Under the pieces are notes generated by a model, which was not told where the DNA came from, ran no database searches, and saw only the letters and a program-made list of their open reading frames with translations. A stretch of 64,000 nt of DNA from Alicyclobacillus sp. (GTDB lineage: Bacteria > Bacillota > Bacilli > Alicyclobacillales > Alicyclobacillaceae): contig JAIMBT010000002.1 of assembly GCA_023511295.1 (NCBI GenBank), positions 62,001 through 126,000 of the forward strand, in the 5' to 3' direction. The position numbers and the translations under genes are program-made. This document shows positions 17,758 through 26,070 of the stretch, one piece after another (positions within the stretch are counted from its first letter, which is position 1; every line of letters begins with the position of its first letter).

Positions 17758-17916
17758 TTCTAGAAAAATTGCGTGTCTATATTTTGAGGATTTTGTAGAA
17801 TAGGCAATGATGTCCTCGCCCAAAAGACGACCATCCCGTGGTCGCGGTCGTCCGCCCGAGATGCCGCCAGGCGACTGCGGGGCGATGTTTGACCCTCGAG
17901 AAAGCAGGTGAAGCAG

Positions 17917-18774
17917 ATGCTGTACATGCCGGGCGGAGGCCTGGTCCGATTGGAAGAGTCCCTGCACGACCTCCCCGAGTCCGAAGCGAAGGTTGCGCGG
18001 TACATTCTCGAGCATCCCGCGGAGTTCGTGGACATGACGGTCCAGGACCTGTCGAGGGAGAGCCATGGCAGTCCAGCCGCGGTTGTGCGGCTGTGGAAGT
18101 CGCTCGGCTTCAAAGGTTACCACGACTTCAAACTGCGCGTCGCGAGCGACCTGCAGAACAAGTCACAGACCCGTTATGTAGAACTCTCGAGCGCGAGCTC
18201 CTTCGGCAGCATCCTGCACTCCGTCGAGGAGAGCAACCTGCACTCGATTCAGAACACGCTGCGGTTGCTCCAGGAGTCGGACGTGAAAGCGGCAGCCCAT
18301 GCGCTCAGCCAGGCCGCGCGAACGGTGACGATGGGCGTCGGGGCGTCGGCGGTCGTCGCGGACGACATCGCCCAGAAGCTGATGCGCATTGGTCACACGG
18401 TGAGCTCCGCCCACGACTTCCACCAGGGCGCGATGCTGGCCGCGCAGCTTGAGGCGGATGACGTGCTGATTGCTGTGTCGTACTCCGGCACCACCTCGGA
18501 CGTCGTCGAGGTCGCGGAAGTTGCGCAGTCGCGCGGCGCGACCGTCATCGCCCTGACTCGCTTCGGCGATACCCCACTCAGCCGCCTGTGCGACATCGCT
18601 CTGCACATCAGCGCCGTGGAACCGAAGGTTCGCGTCGCTGCAACCGCTTCCCGCATCTCTGCGCTCGTGATTGTCGATACCGTGTTCATCTACCTCGCCA
18701 ATCAGGAGAAGGACCGCGTGTACGCGGCCCTCGAAGCGACGCGCCAGGTGATTTCGAAGCACAAAATGGAATAG
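17917..18774 (+). CDS. RpiR/MurR family transcriptional regulator
   Basis: The protein is 285 aa. An N-terminal RpiR helix-turn-helix (about residues 20-75, with LSRESHGSPAAVVRLWKSLGFKGY) is followed by a SIS sugar-phosphate-binding domain containing GVGASAVVADD and SYSGTTSDVVE. Regulators of this family in cell-wall recycling clusters respond to MurNAc-6-phosphate or GlcNAc-6-phosphate. I used the ATG at 17,917 because AGCAGGTG precedes it with normal spacing; a GTG at 17,908 is possible. It is divergent from namZ, and its stop codon directly abuts the stop of the convergent lactonase gene. It is the likely local regulator of the island (inference). Confidence 0.9.
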   Translation: MLYMPGGGLVRLEESLHDLPESEAKVARYILEHPAEFVDMTVQDLSRESHGSPAAVVRLWKSLGFKGYHDFKLRVASDLQNKSQTRYVELSSASSFGSILHSVEESNLHSIQNTLRLLQESDVKAAAHALSQAARTVTMGVGASAVVADDIAQKLMRIGHTVSSAHDFHQGAMLAAQLEADDVLIAVSYSGTTSDVVEVAEVAQSRGATVIALTRFGDTPLSRLCDIALHISAVEPKVRVAATASRISALVIVDTVFIYLANQEKDRVYAALEATRQVISKHKME

Positions 18775-19836
18775 CTAAGCCAACACCCACAGACTGGTCG
18801 GGCGCGACATCCGGTAGGTGTATCCGGTGAACGTCGGTTCGCCGGACGGCCCAATCCGGAGGACAGCCACCTCGTCAGAGCCCTGGTTCGCACACACCAG
18901 GAAGTCCCCGGACGGCAATACGGCGAAATTGCGCGGCGTGCGTCCACCGCATTCGGTGCGCCCGAGCCAGGTCACCGTCCCGTCCGCTTCCATTCGAAAG
19001 GTCGCGATACTGTCGTCGCCGCGGTTCGAGACGTACAGGAAGCGACCGTTTGGGTGCAGGTGGATGTCGGCCGCCGTGTTGTCCAGGGCGGGCATGGATG
19101 GCCCGTCCACGTCGGGTCCGAGCGTCGACAGATCCTGCTGTCGGGGGCTGCCACTGGTCGCATCCAGAGTAAACACCGACAGCGACGACGTCAGTTCACC
19201 GACGACGTACATCCACCGGCCGGACGGATGAAACGCCACGTGCCTCGGTCCAGAGCCTGGTGGACACGGCCACGCCGCCATCCGCTCGAAGCGCGCGTCG
19301 TCGCTGCGGTACCAGACGAGCGCATCCATCCCCAGGTCTGCGGCGACCACCACGGACGGCTGACCTGCCGACGGCCGCATCCACACGCTGTGCGGATGCG
19401 CGGACGCCTGCCGGCGGGGGTTGGGACCACGCCCGATGTGGCGGACGACGTCTGTCAACTCGAGGCGGCCCGTGTGGAGCTCCACCCGGAACCGCGAGAT
19501 GTGCCCGCTTCCGTAGTTCGCCGCATACAGCCACGACCCCGCTTCATCCAGGCAGAGGTGGCACGGGGCTGACCCGCCCGTCTCTTGCATCGCCACCTGT
19601 CGCAGCTCCTGCCGCTGCACATCCACCTGCAGCGCCACCACGCTGCCGGCGTCCGTCTCACTCACGGCAAAGGCCAGGTTCCCGGGTGCGTTGGAGATGA
19701 CGTAGGAGGGATTTTCAATCCCTCTGTGTCCGCAGACCCTGTTCAGCCGCCCCGTCCGATGATCCAGCGCCAACATCTGAACGCCCTCGTCGGCGGCGAG
19801 CGCGTAGCTCCCCGCGAGAAGGTACGTCACCGCCAT
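18775..19836 (-). CDS. Lactonase-family seven-bladed beta-propeller (YbhE-like)
   Basis: The protein is 353 aa of repeated beta-propeller blades, with family motifs such as LYAANYGSGHISRF, GPNPRRQASAHPHS, GPRHVAFHPSG and LYVSNRGDDSI. Characterised relatives include the propeller-type 6-phosphogluconolactonase YbhE; other members are carboxy-muconate cyclases, so the substrate is open. The ATG follows GAGAGGAG. The gene is 32 bases downstream of oppF in the same direction and is probably the last gene of the importer operon. A sugar-acid lactone as substrate fits the context only loosely. Confidence 0.82.
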   Translation of the reverse strand: MAVTYLLAGSYALAADEGVQMLALDHRTGRLNRVCGHRGIENPSYVISNAPGNLAFAVSETDAGSVVALQVDVQRQELRQVAMQETGGSAPCHLCLDEAGSWLYAANYGSGHISRFRVELHTGRLELTDVVRHIGRGPNPRRQASAHPHSVWMRPSAGQPSVVVAADLGMDALVWYRSDDARFERMAAWPCPPGSGPRHVAFHPSGRWMYVVGELTSSLSVFTLDATSGSPRQQDLSTLGPDVDGPSMPALDNTAADIHLHPNGRFLYVSNRGDDSIATFRMEADGTVTWLGRTECGGRTPRNFAVLPSGDFLVCANQGSDEVAVLRIGPSGEPTFTGYTYRMSRPTSLWVLA

Positions 19837-19868
19837 CCTGCTCGCTCCTCTCCGCTTGCATACGCAGC

Positions 19869-20879
19869 TCAGCTCGGCGACGTTTCGACCACCGGTGTGT
19901 GAACCGACGCTCCCGTCACCGCGTGACACGCGACCTGGTGACCCTTATCGACCGCCGTCAGCGGTGGGCGCACATCGCGGCAGACATCCATGACGAGCGG
20001 ACAGCGATGCGCGAACGGGCAACCCTTCCGACCTTCAAAGAGGTTCGGCGCGTCGATGTTCAGCACGTCGCCCTTCCGCGTGAAGCCATGCCCGGCCGTC
20101 GCGCTGAGCAACAGTTGCGTATACGGGTGTTTCGGCGCACCGACGACCGCGTCGGCGTCGCCCGTCTCCATCACCTGTCCTCCGTAGAGGACCATCAGCC
20201 GGTCGCCGAAGTAGCGAGCGGACGCAAGGTCGTGCGTGATGTACAAATAGCCCAGGTGGAACGCGTCTTTCAACCGGTTCAACAACTTCAAGATATCCGC
20301 GCGGATGGAGACGTCGAGCATGGAGATGGGCTCGTCCGCGACGATGAACGTCGGATTGACGGCGAGTGCCCGCGCAATCGCCACGCGCTGCCGCTGGCCG
20401 CCGGACATCTCGTGCGGGTACTTGACCGCCGCTTCGACACCCGGCTGCAGACCCACGATTTCCAGCAACTCGGCCACCTTGTCCTCCAGCGCCTGGCCGG
20501 TGAACCCCTGGTGCTTGCGGACCAAGGGGCGCAAGTGTTGCCCGATGCTCCGGACCGGGTTCAGAGAGCCGAACGGATCTTGGAACACCATCTGCACCTG
20601 CCGGCGCAGTTCCTTCAAATCACGGCTGCGCCGCGTGTGGGTGACGTCGCGACCCCCGATTTGGAGCGATCCGCTGGTCGGTTCATTCAATCGAACCAGT
20701 GTGCGGCCGAGCGTCGACTTGCCGCTCCCCGACTCTCCGACCAGGGCCAGCACCTCACCGGCGGAGACGTCGAAGCTCACGCCATCGACCGGCGTGATCC
20801 AGCGGCTCCCGTGGTCGGTCTTCACGCGGAACCGGATCACCAGGTCGCGGGCCCGGACAAACGGCTGCTCAGTGGACAT
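19869..20879 (-). CDS. oppF: Oligopeptide ABC transporter ATPase OppF
   Basis: The protein is 336 aa. Walker A is GESGSGKST, the ABC signature is MSGGQRQRVAIARAL and Walker B is FIVADEP. The C-terminal Cys-rich segment CPFAHRCPL is typical of the OppD/DppD group. It pairs with OppD to drive import. The start overlaps the oppD stop by 11 bases, indicating coupled translation. Confidence 0.95.
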   Translation of the reverse strand: MSTEQPFVRARDLVIRFRVKTDHGSRWITPVDGVSFDVSAGEVLALVGESGSGKSTLGRTLVRLNEPTSGSLQIGGRDVTHTRRSRDLKELRRQVQMVFQDPFGSLNPVRSIGQHLRPLVRKHQGFTGQALEDKVAELLEIVGLQPGVEAAVKYPHEMSGGQRQRVAIARALAVNPTFIVADEPISMLDVSIRADILKLLNRLKDAFHLGYLYITHDLASARYFGDRLMVLYGGQVMETGDADAVVGAPKHPYTQLLLSATAGHGFTRKGDVLNIDAPNLFEGRKGCPFAHRCPLVMDVCRDVRPPLTAVDKGHQVACHAVTGASVHTPVVETSPS

Positions 20880-21864
20880 GCAGTTCCCCCCTTCGTTCTG
20901 CCGGTGTCAAATGGCACTCGACCTGATAGTTTTCGGCGACCACGAGCGGCGGTTTACGCATCGAACACTCGGGCTTTCGATACGGGCAGCGGGGGTGAAA
21001 CGAGCATCCGGACGGCATGTCAAACGGACTCGGGGGGGAACCGGGAATCCCTTCAATCTCGTCCTCTCCGACCGCTAGCTTCGGAATCGCCCGAAGCAGT
21101 CCTTGCGTGTACGGGTGGTGAAATCCGCCGCTCGCGTCGAACGCCGCCTCCGACAGTTCGACCAGGCGGCCGGCGTACATGACGCCGACACGGTTCGAAA
21201 TTGCCGTCACGAGGTTGATGTCGTGGCTGATGAACAGCACCGAGAAGCCAATCTGGCCCTGCAGCTCCATGATGCTCTCGAGAATAGACCGCTGCACCAC
21301 CACGTCCAGCGCGGTGGTCGGCTCGTCCATGATAACGAAGCGCGGTGACAGCGCGATGGCGATGGCGATGACCACGCGCTGCCGCATGCCCCCTGAGAGC
21401 TCGTGCGGATAGCTGCGCAGCCGGGACGGGTCAATCCGGACGAGCCGCAGCAACTCCGCGGCGCGGTCGGCAATCTCGCGCTTGCTCATGTTCGGTACGT
21501 GCGCGAGGAACGTGTCCTCGAAGTGGCTCGCGACCGTCTTGACCGGGTTCAAGACGTTCATCGCACTCTGGAACACCATCGACATGGTGGTCCAGCGGAA
21601 CTGTCGCAGCGCCTCGGGCTGCATCCGGTAGACGTCCTGTCCGTCTACCCGGATGCGCCCACCCGTCACGTACGCGCCGGGTCCGAGCAGGCGCATGACG
21701 GCGTTCGCCAAAGTCGACTTCCCACAACCGGACTCGCCGACCACCCCGACAATCTCGTTCTCATAAATGGTGAAGCTCACGTCGTCCACAGCGGTTGCGA
21801 GGCCGCGCGGCGTCATATAACCGACGGAGAGGTGTTCCACTTCCACCACAGGTCGCCGTGCCAT
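20869..21864 (-). CDS. oppD: Oligopeptide ABC transporter ATPase OppD
   Basis: The protein is 331 aa. Walker A is GESGCGKST, the signature LSGGMRQRVVIAIA and Walker B FVIMDEP; the C-terminal CSFHPRCPYRKPEC oligopeptide-transporter motif is present. I chose the ATG at 21,862-21,864, which overlaps the oppC stop (TGATG) and has GGAGGGGAT upstream. The longer open frame upstream runs through oppC and is not coding. It sits in the cytoplasm, bound to OppB and OppC. Confidence 0.95.
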   Translation of the reverse strand: MARRPVVEVEHLSVGYMTPRGLATAVDDVSFTIYENEIVGVVGESGCGKSTLANAVMRLLGPGAYVTGGRIRVDGQDVYRMQPEALRQFRWTTMSMVFQSAMNVLNPVKTVASHFEDTFLAHVPNMSKREIADRAAELLRLVRIDPSRLRSYPHELSGGMRQRVVIAIAIALSPRFVIMDEPTTALDVVVQRSILESIMELQGQIGFSVLFISHDINLVTAISNRVGVMYAGRLVELSEAAFDASGGFHHPYTQGLLRAIPKLAVGEDEIEGIPGSPPSPFDMPSGCSFHPRCPYRKPECSMRKPPLVVAENYQVECHLTPAERRGELHVH

Positions 21865-22850
21865 CACATCCCCTCCTCCCCTGCGGCAGCCTGCAACTTG
21901 CGCCGCAACGCCTTGGGCAGCTTGAGCGGCTTTTGCAGGCGCGGGTTGCTCACTTCGTCGATCCCGTAGTTGATGAGGGTCAAGCTCAAGATCACCAGGG
22001 TGATGGACAAACCGGGAGGGATGAACCACCACCAGGCCCCCTGCATCAAGGCGTTGCCGTTCTGAGCCTGGTTCAGCATATTGCCCCAGCTCGGGGTGTG
22101 GGTGCTGCCGATACCGAGGAAGCGCAGAAACGCCTCGCCGAAGATACCCCACGAGATCATCGAGATGAACGTGTTGAACACCAGCGACATCATGTTCGGG
22201 AACACTTCCGCGAGCATGTTCCGGAAGTCGGAGAAACCGCCGAGCTTCGCCGCGAGCACGAAGTCCCGGGTTCGGTAGGTCATCGCCTGAGCCCGCTTCA
22301 TCCGAGCCGCGCCGGGCCAACTGGTTAAGCCCAGCACCCACACGATGGCCTCCGACCCTGCGTTCGGGATGTACGAAGAAATCATGATGATGAGCGGGTA
22401 GCCCGGCAAAACCAGCATCACCTGGGTCACCCAGTTGACCACGGCATCCACCTTACCGCCTTTAAAACCGCTGTATACGCCGAGGATGACCGACAGCGCG
22501 GTGGCAATCACCGCGACCTGGAAACCAATGCTGAGACTCGTGCGGGTCGCGTAGACCCACTGAGTGAACACGTCGTCCCCGTAACCCGTCGTGCCAAAGA
22601 GAAACTGTTTGCTCGGCGGCTGCAAGGGCGGCAGGGCGCCCTCCTGCATCGGGTCGTGCGTCGCAAGCAGCGGCGCGAAGATGGCAATCAAGATGAAGAG
22701 CGCGAGAATGATGAAGCCGATGAGTGCCTTCGGCTCGCGGAAAACACGCGCCAGCGTCTGCAGCCACTGCGGCCGCGGCCGCCGGATCTTTTGCGGCAAC
22801 GCTGGCTGGGACGCCGCGGGTTGCACCGGGGCTTGTGGTTGGTCGCTCAT
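21864..22850 (-). CDS. oppC: Oligopeptide ABC transporter permease OppC
   Basis: The protein is 328 aa. A proline-rich cytoplasmic tail of about 45 residues precedes the first membrane helix, then five more helices follow. The EAA loop region is near MKRAQAMTYRTRDFVLAAK. The start overlaps the oppB stop by 4 bases (ATGA). With OppB it forms the membrane channel of the importer. The chromosomal context predicts muropeptide or peptide cargo (inference). Confidence 0.93.
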   Translation of the reverse strand: MSDQPQAPVQPAASQPALPQKIRRPRPQWLQTLARVFREPKALIGFIILALFILIAIFAPLLATHDPMQEGALPPLQPPSKQFLFGTTGYGDDVFTQWVYATRTSLSIGFQVAVIATALSVILGVYSGFKGGKVDAVVNWVTQVMLVLPGYPLIIMISSYIPNAGSEAIVWVLGLTSWPGAARMKRAQAMTYRTRDFVLAAKLGGFSDFRNMLAEVFPNMMSLVFNTFISMISWGIFGEAFLRFLGIGSTHTPSWGNMLNQAQNGNALMQGAWWWFIPPGLSITLVILSLTLINYGIDEVSNPRLQKPLKLPKALRRKLQAAAGEEGM

Positions 22851-23833
22851 GCGCTCGCCTCCTCCGTGCCGACGCGCGGGTCCATCCGAGCGTACAGGAT
22901 GTCGACGGCAAAGTTCACAAACAGCATGACCACGGCGATGATGAGGAAGATCCCCTGCATCAGCGGGTAGTCCTGGCTGATGACGGCTTGCGAGAGCTGA
23001 TACCCAATACCAGGATACGAGAAAATCTCTTCAATCAAGATCTGTCCACCGACCGCGTAGCCGAGCGCGATGGCGAACTGGGTCACGCTGGGGAGCACGG
23101 CGTTGCGCGCGGCGTACGACATCATGACCGTCCACGGACGCAGACCCCGCGCCTTTGCAAAGGCCACAAAGTCGTCGCTGACAACCTGAATCATGTTGTT
23201 CCGCATCGCCAGCATCCAACCGCCGATGGTCGTGATGAGGAGCGCAAAGCCCGGCAGAATGGAGTGCCAAACGGCGTCACCGAGGAAGCGCCACGTGAAG
23301 GATGGTGCGTCTCCCGCGCTGTAGGAATGCATCTGGGGGAACCAACCCAGTTGAAAGCCGAAGTAGTAGAGCAGAAGGAGCGCCAACCAGAACTGTGGAA
23401 CCGAGCCCATGAACATCCACAGAGGGCCCATCAAGCTGTCGAACAACTTGTTGCGGCGCCAGGCTGCGACGATGCCAATCAGCGTTCCAATCAAAAATGC
23501 GAGGACCGTCGTCACGCCGACGAGGATGATGGTCCACGGAAGGGATTGGCCGATGATGGTGCTGACATGGACCGGGTAATACGTTATGGAGACGCCAAGG
23601 TTGCCGTGCAACAACTGCGTCATGTAGTCGATGTACTTCTGCCAGAGCGGCTTATTGTTGATGCCGAACTGCAGCGCCAGGGCGTGCATCACAACGGGAT
23701 CTATCTTCCCCTGGGACTTCGCGACCAACGCCTCCATTGGGTTGCCCGGCATCAGATGCGGGAGCAGAAAGTTCAACGTGATGGCGACCCACACCAAGAG
23801 GATGAAATTGCCCAGTTTCTTGATGTAATACAT
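22847..23833 (-). CDS. oppB: Oligopeptide ABC transporter permease OppB
   Basis: The protein is 328 aa with about six membrane helices and the DppB/OppB-type N-terminus ending in HLMPGNPMEAL. The EAA-type loop lies near NNMIQVVSDDFVAFAKARG. It is preceded by a GAGGGTTG ribosome site and lies 69 bases downstream of oppA. It is the first permease gene of the operon. Confidence 0.93.
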   Translation of the reverse strand: MYYIKKLGNFILLVWVAITLNFLLPHLMPGNPMEALVAKSQGKIDPVVMHALALQFGINNKPLWQKYIDYMTQLLHGNLGVSITYYPVHVSTIIGQSLPWTIILVGVTTVLAFLIGTLIGIVAAWRRNKLFDSLMGPLWMFMGSVPQFWLALLLLYYFGFQLGWFPQMHSYSAGDAPSFTWRFLGDAVWHSILPGFALLITTIGGWMLAMRNNMIQVVSDDFVAFAKARGLRPWTVMMSYAARNAVLPSVTQFAIALGYAVGGQILIEEIFSYPGIGYQLSQAVISQDYPLMQGIFLIIAVVMLFVNFAVDILYARMDPRVGTEEASA

Positions 23834-23902
23834 CCTATCAACCCTCTCTGCAGAACCGTCCGGGGGGCCGCGTGCACCGCCCCCCGCCGCTCTGCCCTAC
23901 CC

Positions 23903-25597
23903 TCAGTGTGCAGGCTTCAGGTTCATCAGCACGATGGCGTCGGCAAACGCGGTGGCCGGCGACGGGTCGACATACGGGTTCGAGGCGTCCGGCCAGCCCG
24001 TGTAGTCCTTCGTCGAGTACTGGCTCCACTCGGCCGCGTACACCAGCGGAATCACCGGCAGATCTTTCTCAAACTGTGCCTCCACCGTGTACATGGCCTG
24101 CTTCTGGGTCGACGGGTCGGTCGTCGAGGCGAACTGGTCGAGTGCCTTCGCGACCACGCTGTTGTCATACTGCTCGTAGTTCTGTTGCATGCCGGGGTAG
24201 AGCGTGTTGCGGAACCCTTGGTACGGCGTGTTTCCGGCGAACAACCCAGACTCCAGCGCCAGGTCGAACTGGTGGTTCAACAGCGCGTTCGACCAGTCGG
24301 TCTGCTGCGGTTCTTGGACGTTGATTTGAATGCCAATCTGCTTCAAGTCCTGTGCAATCAACGTTTCGTCCTCGTTCCAGTCCGTCCAGCCATTCGGCGC
24401 AATCAGATTGAACGACAGTTTTTGCCCCGATGGGCTGACGCGGATACCGTCGGCGCCTTTCTTGAAACCCGCCTGATCGAGCAGCGCGTTCGCTTTCGCG
24501 ATGTCGACGGTGAACGTCGTAGACAGACCAGGTTTCAACCAGTCCTGCTCGTTCGGGAGAACGAGACCACTCGGATTCGATGGTTTCTCGTAACCGAACT
24601 CGCCGACGTTGTCAATCTGTTGACGGTCGATGGCGAGGCTCATCGCCTGGCGGACCGCAGTGTTCGCGAGCAGCGGGTTCTTCAGGTTCGGAACGAGATT
24701 GAGGTCTGCGACCGGCGGGAAGAAATAGTGGCGGTTGGTCGGGTCCTTCGACACGTAGAGCTTGTCGATATTCTGAAGGAACTCGTCCGCCCAGTCGAGC
24801 TTCCCGCTGGTCAACTGGAGGTTCGCCGCTTGCGCGCTGGAGATGGCCGGGTAGATGAGTTCCGGTACGGCAGGCGTGCCACCCCAGTAGTTCGGGTTCG
24901 CCTTCAGGGTGTACGTCTGGGCGTTGAACTTGTCCAACATGTACGGGCCTGTTCCGACGGGGTTCGGGTCGGTCCACTTCGACGGGTCTCCCTGGATCTT
25001 GCTCCAGATATGTTCCGGCACGATGGGAACCGCCCCGACGACAATCTGCGAGAACGGAACCTGAACCGACTTGAAGTCGAACTCGACCTGATTGCTGCCC
25101 ACCTGCTTCACGTCGGACAGCGCTTTCCACACCGCCTGCGTGTCGAGGGAGGGGTACTGCTTCAACAAGTTGTACGTAAACACGACGTCTTTGGCGGAGA
25201 AGGGTTGTCCGTCGTTCCACTTGACGCCATCCCGCACGGTCACCGTCAACGTCTTGTTGTCGTTGCTCCACTGCATCGCGGTGCCGAGCAAGTTGTAGAC
25301 CTTCGAACTGGTTGTGCTGAAGTAGAACAGCGGCTCGTAGATGGTCCCGTTCGGCGTCTGCAGGTTCGCGACAGCGTACGGGTTGAAGTTGTCGGTCCAC
25401 GACGACGACTCTTCCGCGAGGATGGTCAGCGGCGGATTGGACGAGCTGCTGGTCTGCACCGCGTTGTTCGAAGCGCCGTTGCCGGTGCCGCCCGCCGCGT
25501 TTGACGACGATGTCTGTCCACCGCATCCCGCCAGCAGTGCCACGGCCGCCGTACTAACCACAGCGGTCGCTGCGAGCTTTTTGAGTGTACCTTCCAC
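23903..25597 (-). CDS. oppA: Oligopeptide-binding lipoprotein OppA
   Basis: The protein is 564 aa. It has a lipoprotein signal with lipobox LAGC around residue 25, then a Ser/Gly/Asn-rich linker and a large SBP_bac_5 solute-binding domain. Visible family segments include ITIL-type strand starts, VKWNDGQPFSAKDVVFTY and RQAMSLAIDRQ. It would be anchored outside the membrane and deliver peptides or muropeptides to OppBC. I chose the GTG at 25,595-25,597, since AAGGGGG lies at normal distance and this start gives a proper signal peptide. Upstream in-frame ATGs would place a long non-signal sequence in front. As first gene of the importer operon it has its own promoter about 250 bases upstream. 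Confidence 0.93.
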   Translation of the reverse strand: MEGTLKKLAATAVVSTAAVALLAGCGGQTSSSNAAGGTGNGASNNAVQTSSSSNPPLTILAEESSSWTDNFNPYAVANLQTPNGTIYEPLFYFSTTSSKVYNLLGTAMQWSNDNKTLTVTVRDGVKWNDGQPFSAKDVVFTYNLLKQYPSLDTQAVWKALSDVKQVGSNQVEFDFKSVQVPFSQIVVGAVPIVPEHIWSKIQGDPSKWTDPNPVGTGPYMLDKFNAQTYTLKANPNYWGGTPAVPELIYPAISSAQAANLQLTSGKLDWADEFLQNIDKLYVSKDPTNRHYFFPPVADLNLVPNLKNPLLANTAVRQAMSLAIDRQQIDNVGEFGYEKPSNPSGLVLPNEQDWLKPGLSTTFTVDIAKANALLDQAGFKKGADGIRVSPSGQKLSFNLIAPNGWTDWNEDETLIAQDLKQIGIQINVQEPQQTDWSNALLNHQFDLALESGLFAGNTPYQGFRNTLYPGMQQNYEQYDNSVVAKALDQFASTTDPSTQKQAMYTVEAQFEKDLPVIPLVYAAEWSQYSTKDYTGWPDASNPYVDPSPATAFADAIVLMNLKPAH

Positions 25598-25845
25598 TTT
25601 GAGTCCCCCTTTGATGGTGTGGTGCCTGCGCGTCGACAGGCAGAAGAGACGGATGCAAGGCGTTCCCGATGCGCCCGCGAAGCGAGCGCGTAAGCGGTGG
25701 TTCGACGGCCGCACTCCGGTTGTCGGCTTGCCCGCACAGCGGAGAAAAACGATAGAAAACGCATACATTGTGGGTCAGGCTGCGCCTTTTGCGGAGAAAC
25801 ATCGGCGCGTCTGTCTCTACCCGGGTGCGCCGTGAAGTTAGCCTC

Positions 25846-25874
25846 ATTATTTCAAAATGCTGCGCCCTGTGCAA
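25846..25874 (-). promoter_or_regulatory. Candidate promoter of the opp operon
   Basis: On the minus strand TTGCAC (25,869-25,874) and AATAAT (25,846-25,851) are separated by exactly 17 bases. The operator-like GTGAAATTTT (25,882-25,891) lies directly upstream of the -35. Confidence 0.5.
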
Positions 25875-25881
25875 CAGATTT

Positions 25882-25891
25882 GTGAAATTTT
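25882..25891. promoter_or_regulatory. GTGAAATTTT element upstream of opp promoter
   Basis: The same ten bases occur at 13,059-13,068 before the leftward recycling operon, and a palindromic variant at 17,748-17,757 beside the RpiR regulator gene. It is a candidate shared operator. Confidence 0.4.
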
Positions 25892-26004
25892 ATTCCGACT
25901 TCACCATCCATCATTTGGCATATCAACCCGCTGCATCTGCGGGTCCGAAGCCGGCCGTTCGCCTGGAGCAACTCGTTCGCGGCACGGCGAAACGCCCCCG
26001 CCCG

Positions 26005-26032
26005 CACACTTTCGCCGCGCCCCACATAGTGT
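26005..26032 (+). promoter_or_regulatory. Candidate sporulation (SigE/SigK-type) promoter of sigK
   Basis: CACA at 26,005-26,008 and CATAGTGT at 26,025-26,032 are 16 bases apart. This resembles the mother-cell consensus (AC at -35, CATAnnnT at -10), and the start codon lies 38 bases further on. No sigma-A promoter of quality is seen nearby. Confidence 0.35.
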
Positions 26033-26070
26033 GGAAGCATCCTGTCATCAACCGCGTGGAGGTGCAGGCT

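Larger units (their letters stand above)
25598..26070. other. Divergent intergenic region between oppA and sigK
   Basis: This 473-base gap has no supported gene. It holds the probable opp promoter, a GAAATTT element and a candidate sporulation promoter for sigK. The opp leader would be about 240 bases long, unusually long for a simple leader, but I saw no recognisable riboswitch or T-box. Confidence 0.6.

Noticed and set aside
22724-25504. 926-codon open frame antisense to oppA-B-C
   Set aside because: It is the shadow of three certain transporter genes on the other strand; the composition is Arg/Val/His-rich and no domain is visible.
25762-25769. CATACATT resembling a SigE/SigK -10 upstream of sigK
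   Set aside because: No matching -35 at the required distance, and it is about 300 bases from the start; the site at 26,025-26,032 is closer and better supported.
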